A stretch of 64,000 bases of DNA, taken from positions 1-64,000 of the forward strand of contig JANJWS010000032.1 of the NCBI GenBank assembly GCA_024709425.1, in the 5' to 3' direction. This DNA is from Thiobacillus sp. (lineage in GTDB: Bacteria; Pseudomonadota; Gammaproteobacteria; Burkholderiales; Thiobacillaceae). How positions within the stretch are numbered: position 1 is the first letter of the stretch; each line of letters opens with the position of its first letter. This document shows positions 63,982 through 64,000 of the stretch, in pieces. The position numbers were made by a program, and so were the translations under genes. The notes under the pieces are model-generated. The model was not told the DNA's origin and did no database searches. It was given only the letters and a program-made list of their open reading frames with translations.

Positions 63982-64000
63982 GGACACGGAATCGCTTCGC

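Overview
The window is GC-rich, gene-dense bacterial chromosome. It carries the sdhAB-sdhE-gltA-odhAB block, thrS-infC-rpmI-rplT-pheST-ihfA, a lexA-imuA-imuB-dnaE2 SOS mutasome and a dapC-dapD pair. This gene content points to a betaproteobacterium. A Thiobacillus-like member of the Nitrosomonadales is my guess, from gene order and protein flavour only, not from any search.

Layout. Positions 1-7857 hold TCA-cycle genes: sdhA (cut by the left edge), sdhB, sdhE, gltA, odhA and an odhB whose linker is built of dispersed repeats and has no recognisable peripheral subunit-binding domain. An orphan MlaF-like ABC ATPase follows where odhL would be expected. Positions 8762-13557 hold a receiver-TPR protein, a minimal histidine kinase, a PilZ protein and a membrane beta-propeller protein. 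Positions 13591-14459 (minus strand) encode a macro-domain protein coupled to an unknown small protein. Positions 14558-22405 are the translation block, with tRNA-Val(GAC) and tRNA-Pro(GGG) at its ends, followed by sodB.

Positions 23300-31250 form an accessory island. A wrecked type I restriction locus (hsdR deleted at a palindromic repeat, hsdS truncated, hsdM reduced to about 25 codons) is interleaved with a RelE-type toxin-antitoxin pair and an HTH plus nucleotidyltransferase pair that has its own promoter and operator-like palindrome. A membrane-anchored Mrr-like nuclease, a small exporter, a methyltransferase and a HigBA-like pair follow. Positions 31289-42105 carry DNA-damage genes: lexA with two SOS boxes, imuA, imuB, a DUF559 nuclease gene embedded in a dense cluster of palindromic repeats, dnaE2 (with an in-frame repeat insertion), a FitAB-like toxin-antitoxin pair, an SRAP-domain protein and a UvrD-like helicase whose start codon lies one base after a consensus SOS box.

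Positions 42352-53784 are mostly housekeeping: an M48 lipoprotein protease, dapD, dapC, transporters, a GGDEF response regulator, and a four-gene run ending in ppx. Positions 53849-63780 (minus strand) are a five-gene signalling cluster with two GGDEF-EAL response regulators, two paralogous histidine kinases and a single-domain receiver.

The most unusual thread is a family of short GC-rich palindromes (CCCTCTCCC...GGGAGAGGG) and an associated unit of about 65 bp. They sit inside coding sequence (odhB, hsdR, dnaE2) and between genes, and they concentrate around the DUF559 gene.
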